DNA of 64,000 nucleotides from Copromyces sp. CBS 386.78 (Eukaryota; Ascomycota; Sordariomycetes; Sordariales; Sordariaceae), in contig MU839230.1 of assembly GCA_030685235.1 (NCBI GenBank), forward strand, positions 38,587 to 102,586, in the 5' to 3' direction. The notes under the pieces were generated by a model, which worked only from the letters and a program-made list of their open reading frames with translations, made no database searches and had not been told where the DNA came from. The position numbers and the translations under genes were made by a program. Shown here one piece after another: positions 61,747 through 64,000 of this stretch (its first letter is position 1; each line of letters opens with the position of its first letter).

Positions 61747-62596
61747 CTAAACGTTATAAATATTATAGCGCTTAATTATATTTATTTCCTCTCCCTTAAA
61801 ACGTTTAAAGTCTTTATAAAGAGCCTTATAATAATAATATAGTATAAGGGCTAGAATTATAATTAAGAAATTAGGGAGGCCGCTACTACCGCTATTTAGT
61901 CCGTTAGGACCGCCGGGATTGCTAGGGCCGCTAAGACCGCTAGGGCCGCCGGGATTACTAGAATTACCGGTGTTATTAAATCTAAATCCTTTACCTCTGG
62001 GACTACCGCCCGCTTTATTATAACCGAAGCCACTTCCCTTACCCAATTTTCTAAGGCTGCTATCGTTAGGACTGCCGCCTATATTATTAGTATTAAAGTT
62101 AGTTCCCTTACCCGATTTTCTAAGGCTGCTATTACAATTTTTAATAATAATCTTATTTTCTTCGGTAAAACGGAAATTAATTTAAAGGTTTTTAATCTTT
62201 TCTTAAGCTTTAACTAATTTTTCGCTAGCAATCTTATTTATAATACGCACGGCCGTAAAGTCTTCTAATACTTTCTTTAATTCTATATAATATAATTCGG
62301 TATTATTGTTAGCTATTTAATTAAAATCTAAAAATCCTTAATAATTATCTTCCTTATCCCTAATAATATTATTTAATTCCTCCCAAAAGTTAATCTTATT
62401 TTAATTAAAGGCTGCAACCTTCTAATATAAAGACGTATTTTCGCTAATAGCCTAGTTGTACTATAATTGTAAAGATTAGATTTATTATATAAATTACTTT
62501 TTAATATCGTTAAATTAATTAATTTAGGCTTTAAATTACCCTTCTTTCTCCTATATTTTTTTAATAAAATCTTTAATATTATTCTCGAAAGTAACG
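61747..62596 (-). pseudogene. gag remnant, unit B
   Basis: A 99-codon open stretch (61747-62046) reads a Gly/Ser/Asn/Pro-rich linker and then LYYYYKALYKDFKRFKGEE, a likely degraded CCHC knuckle with Cys and His changed to Tyr. Gag continues to the right into single-copy sequence up to the 5' LTR. Confidence 0.6.
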
Positions 62597-63145
62597 TAAC
62601 GGGCTTACTCCTCCTTAACTTATTTATTAAAGAAGTTAATTTTCTTATCGAAGTAATAAAGTAGTTTTATAACTTCCTTATAGTTACGAACCTTATTAAC
62701 GAAATTTAAGGAGATTATAAGGCCGGAATTGGGATTACCGCTATAAATTTTCAATAGTATATCGTAATCTTTCAAAAGAGAAGGGAATACTATAGCGAAA
62801 TCAATTCGGCGTATGTTGTTACTTGCTGGATTACTAGCTATTTTAATTATATTTTTAATTATATTTTACTAAATAATTAGATAACGCTTATTAAAAGAGA
62901 AATATTTCTACTATGTCGTATAGTACGATATCTACACCTTCGTTATTTTAGAAGCTCTAATACTTATTTATTGTTTTTAAGGTTCGATATTCTAGTCGCT
63001 AGAATTCTTAATTCTATATCGGCGATTATACAATTTCGCTTCAAAGTAAAGTTCGTAAGAACCAAACTACTATTAATCTTCTACTAGGCTTAATTTTTAT
63101 TAAAATTACTTATTGCGCGTTAATACGAAGTTAAATATAATAAAG
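62597..63145 (-). other. Single-copy 5' part of gypsy element (leader and gag start)
   Basis: It lies between the duplication and the 5' LTR. The primer-binding site should be just inside 63145, but RIP has blurred it and I could not assign a tRNA. Confidence 0.5.
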
Positions 63146-63398
63146 TATTATAGGGCGCGAGCAAGTACTAAGGTAAAATATTAATTATTATACGAGGAAT
63201 TAGAAGAGGAACCTATACGTACGCAAGAACTATATAGGGTATAGTGTGGAGCCCTATAGCCATAGGTGGCTATGGATCTACAAGGCGGTACTATGCGTGA
63301 TATTAGACAGCTGTGCTGCTATTAGACAGTTGTACTCAGTTGGCTGCACTAATGTAGCACAGCACCTATCTACAATGGAGCAGGCAATGCCTGTGACA
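63146..63398 (-). repeat. 5' LTR of gypsy element
   Basis: 253 bp, same length as the other LTR with no indels seen. Its outer ~120 bp (63280-63398) retain many CA and TG and end GTGACA, so the pre-RIP LTR end can be read here. Confidence 0.88.
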
Positions 63399-63403
63399 AA
63401 TAC

Positions 63404-63905
63404 TGTTTAAATTAATGCTATACCTATTAGTAGCTTTAGTCGAAGTAGAATTTAATACCCGTTATTTAATAATTATTAATTTTTTAACGAATATTAAAGG
63501 GTTTATTATTAGTATAAAGGAGATTACTTTATATATAAGTACATTAAGAAAGATATAGACTTTATATATAGATATTATTCTTTTTAAAAAGTTTAAATTT
63601 TTAAGGGTATACTAATTATCGTTTTCTTTGGCCTTAATTATAATTACGAGAATTATATAAATTAGGAGCTATATTACGCTACGTATAGATAAGGGAAGGT
63701 CAGAGAATTATTGAAGTTTTTAATTACTTTAAAGCCGAATTATCCTGTTTATTCTAATTTTAAGAATTAGGAATTTGAATATTATAAGGGTAGAGATCCT
63801 AATAAATTCGATTATATTCCGAAGTTTAATATTTTTTATTAAAGTACTAGAGGAAAGTAGGAGGAAATATAGAAATTAAAGGGGAAGAAAATATTAATTT
63901 TAATT
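63404..63905 (+). mobile_element. Unclassified outer element, last visible part
   Basis: Removing the gypsy element and one AATAC keeps the same frame as 49442-49693. It reads YKGDYFIYKYIKKDIDFIY, where Tyr residues may replace zinc-knuckle Cys/His, then LYYATYR and PNYPVYSNFKN. AT-richness ends near 63905. Confidence 0.55.
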
Positions 63906-64000
63906 AAGAGCGACTCTACTCGCACCGTCAGAAAACTCTACTCGGACCGTGATCCACTTTTTCCCTCACACATATCCCTAACCCTCGCGCGGCCACAGAT
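63906..64000. other. Right edge with 16-bp direct repeat and telobox
   Basis: Normal composition returns. ACTCTACTCGCACCGT (63913-63928) recurs with one change at 63935-63950, and CCCTAACCCT lies at 63976-63985. What follows is outside the window. Confidence 0.4.

Larger units (their letters stand above)
57079..62596 (-). repeat. Tandem unit B of gypsy internal duplication (5,518 bp)
   Basis: Second copy of the 5.5-kb segment. Its integrase stops at the junction after the TELEQYLR block, so it lacks the C-terminal module. It keeps slightly more CAG/TGA words than unit A, for example an intact Gln codon in the integrase block near 57145. Confidence 0.8.
49694..63398 (-). mobile_element. Ty3/gypsy LTR retrotransposon with internal tandem duplication
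   Basis: A 13,705-bp element between two 253-bp LTRs (49694-49946 and 63146-63398), with an exact 5-bp target duplication AATAC (49689-49693 and 63399-63403). Coding direction is minus: gag on the right, integrase on the left. Inside lie two tandem copies of a 5.52-kb unit, 57079-62596 and 51559-57078, each running from within gag through reverse transcriptase into integrase. Only the left copy continues into the integrase tail, and only the right copy has the start of gag. Without the duplication the element would be about 8.2 kb, a normal gypsy size. All frames are broken by RIP-type stops. Confidence 0.88.

Noticed and set aside
42300..64000. Centromere or CRISPR-like array
   Set aside because: AT-richness and repeats are explained by RIP of identifiable nested transposons; there are no regular short repeats with spacers.

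Overview
The window looks like nuclear DNA of a filamentous ascomycete, most likely Neurospora or a close Sordariomycete relative. Three things point there. Genes are interrupted by short GT..AG introns, many with a CTAAC-type branch point. Gene products include a siderophore N-acyltransferase, an OPT transporter, argininosuccinate lyase, RTT106 and VFA1. Several large AT-rich blocks are full of TA and almost lack CA and TG while keeping CG, which is the footprint of repeat-induced point mutation (RIP).

Layout. Positions 1-25,560 are normal-composition, gene-bearing DNA with ten genes I can support: a siderophore-type N-acyltransferase (574-2157, +), a secreted CVNH lectin (3517-4331, +), a polyglutamine FAR1-type DNA-binding protein (5095-6399, +), a small ABM-fold protein (7340-7842, +), an OPT transporter (8982-12093, +), a MARVEL membrane protein (13781-14494, +), a putatively N-myristoylated charged protein (15285-16778, +), VFA1 (19656-20355, -), argininosuccinate lyase (21017-22536, +) and RTT106 (23132-24714, +). 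An internally deleted short-chain dehydrogenase pseudogene lies at 17055-17632 (-). The 661 bp between VFA1 and the lyase is a divergent promoter with a perfect GCN4/CPC1 palindrome.

From 25,563 onward the window is a transposon graveyard. A PIF/Harbinger element (25566-29323, TSD TAA, 37-bp TIRs) and a pogo/Fot-like element (31940-35900, TSD TA) are separated by gene-poor normal-composition DNA (29.3-31.9 kb, 35.9-42.3 kb). From about 42.3 kb to about 63.9 kb there is one nested cluster. An unclassified older element with a plus-strand gag-like frame was split by a Mutator-like element (45796-49433, 118-bp TIRs, 8-bp TSD) and separately by a Ty3/gypsy LTR retrotransposon (49694-63398, two 253-bp LTRs, TSD AATAC, coding on the minus strand). 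The gypsy element is about 5.5 kb too long because a gag-to-integrase segment is tandemly duplicated inside it. All transposon reading frames seen are broken by many stops that fit RIP.

How the genes relate. They are mostly unrelated housekeeping or accessory genes. Arginine biosynthesis (lyase) and hydroxyornithine-derived siderophores share ornithine metabolism, but the two genes are 19 kb apart and nothing shows co-regulation. I found no operon-like biosynthetic cluster and no CRISPR, rRNA or convincing tRNA gene. The most unusual items are the internally duplicated gypsy element, the reading frame that continues across two nested insertions, and the way transposon ends are spared by RIP.
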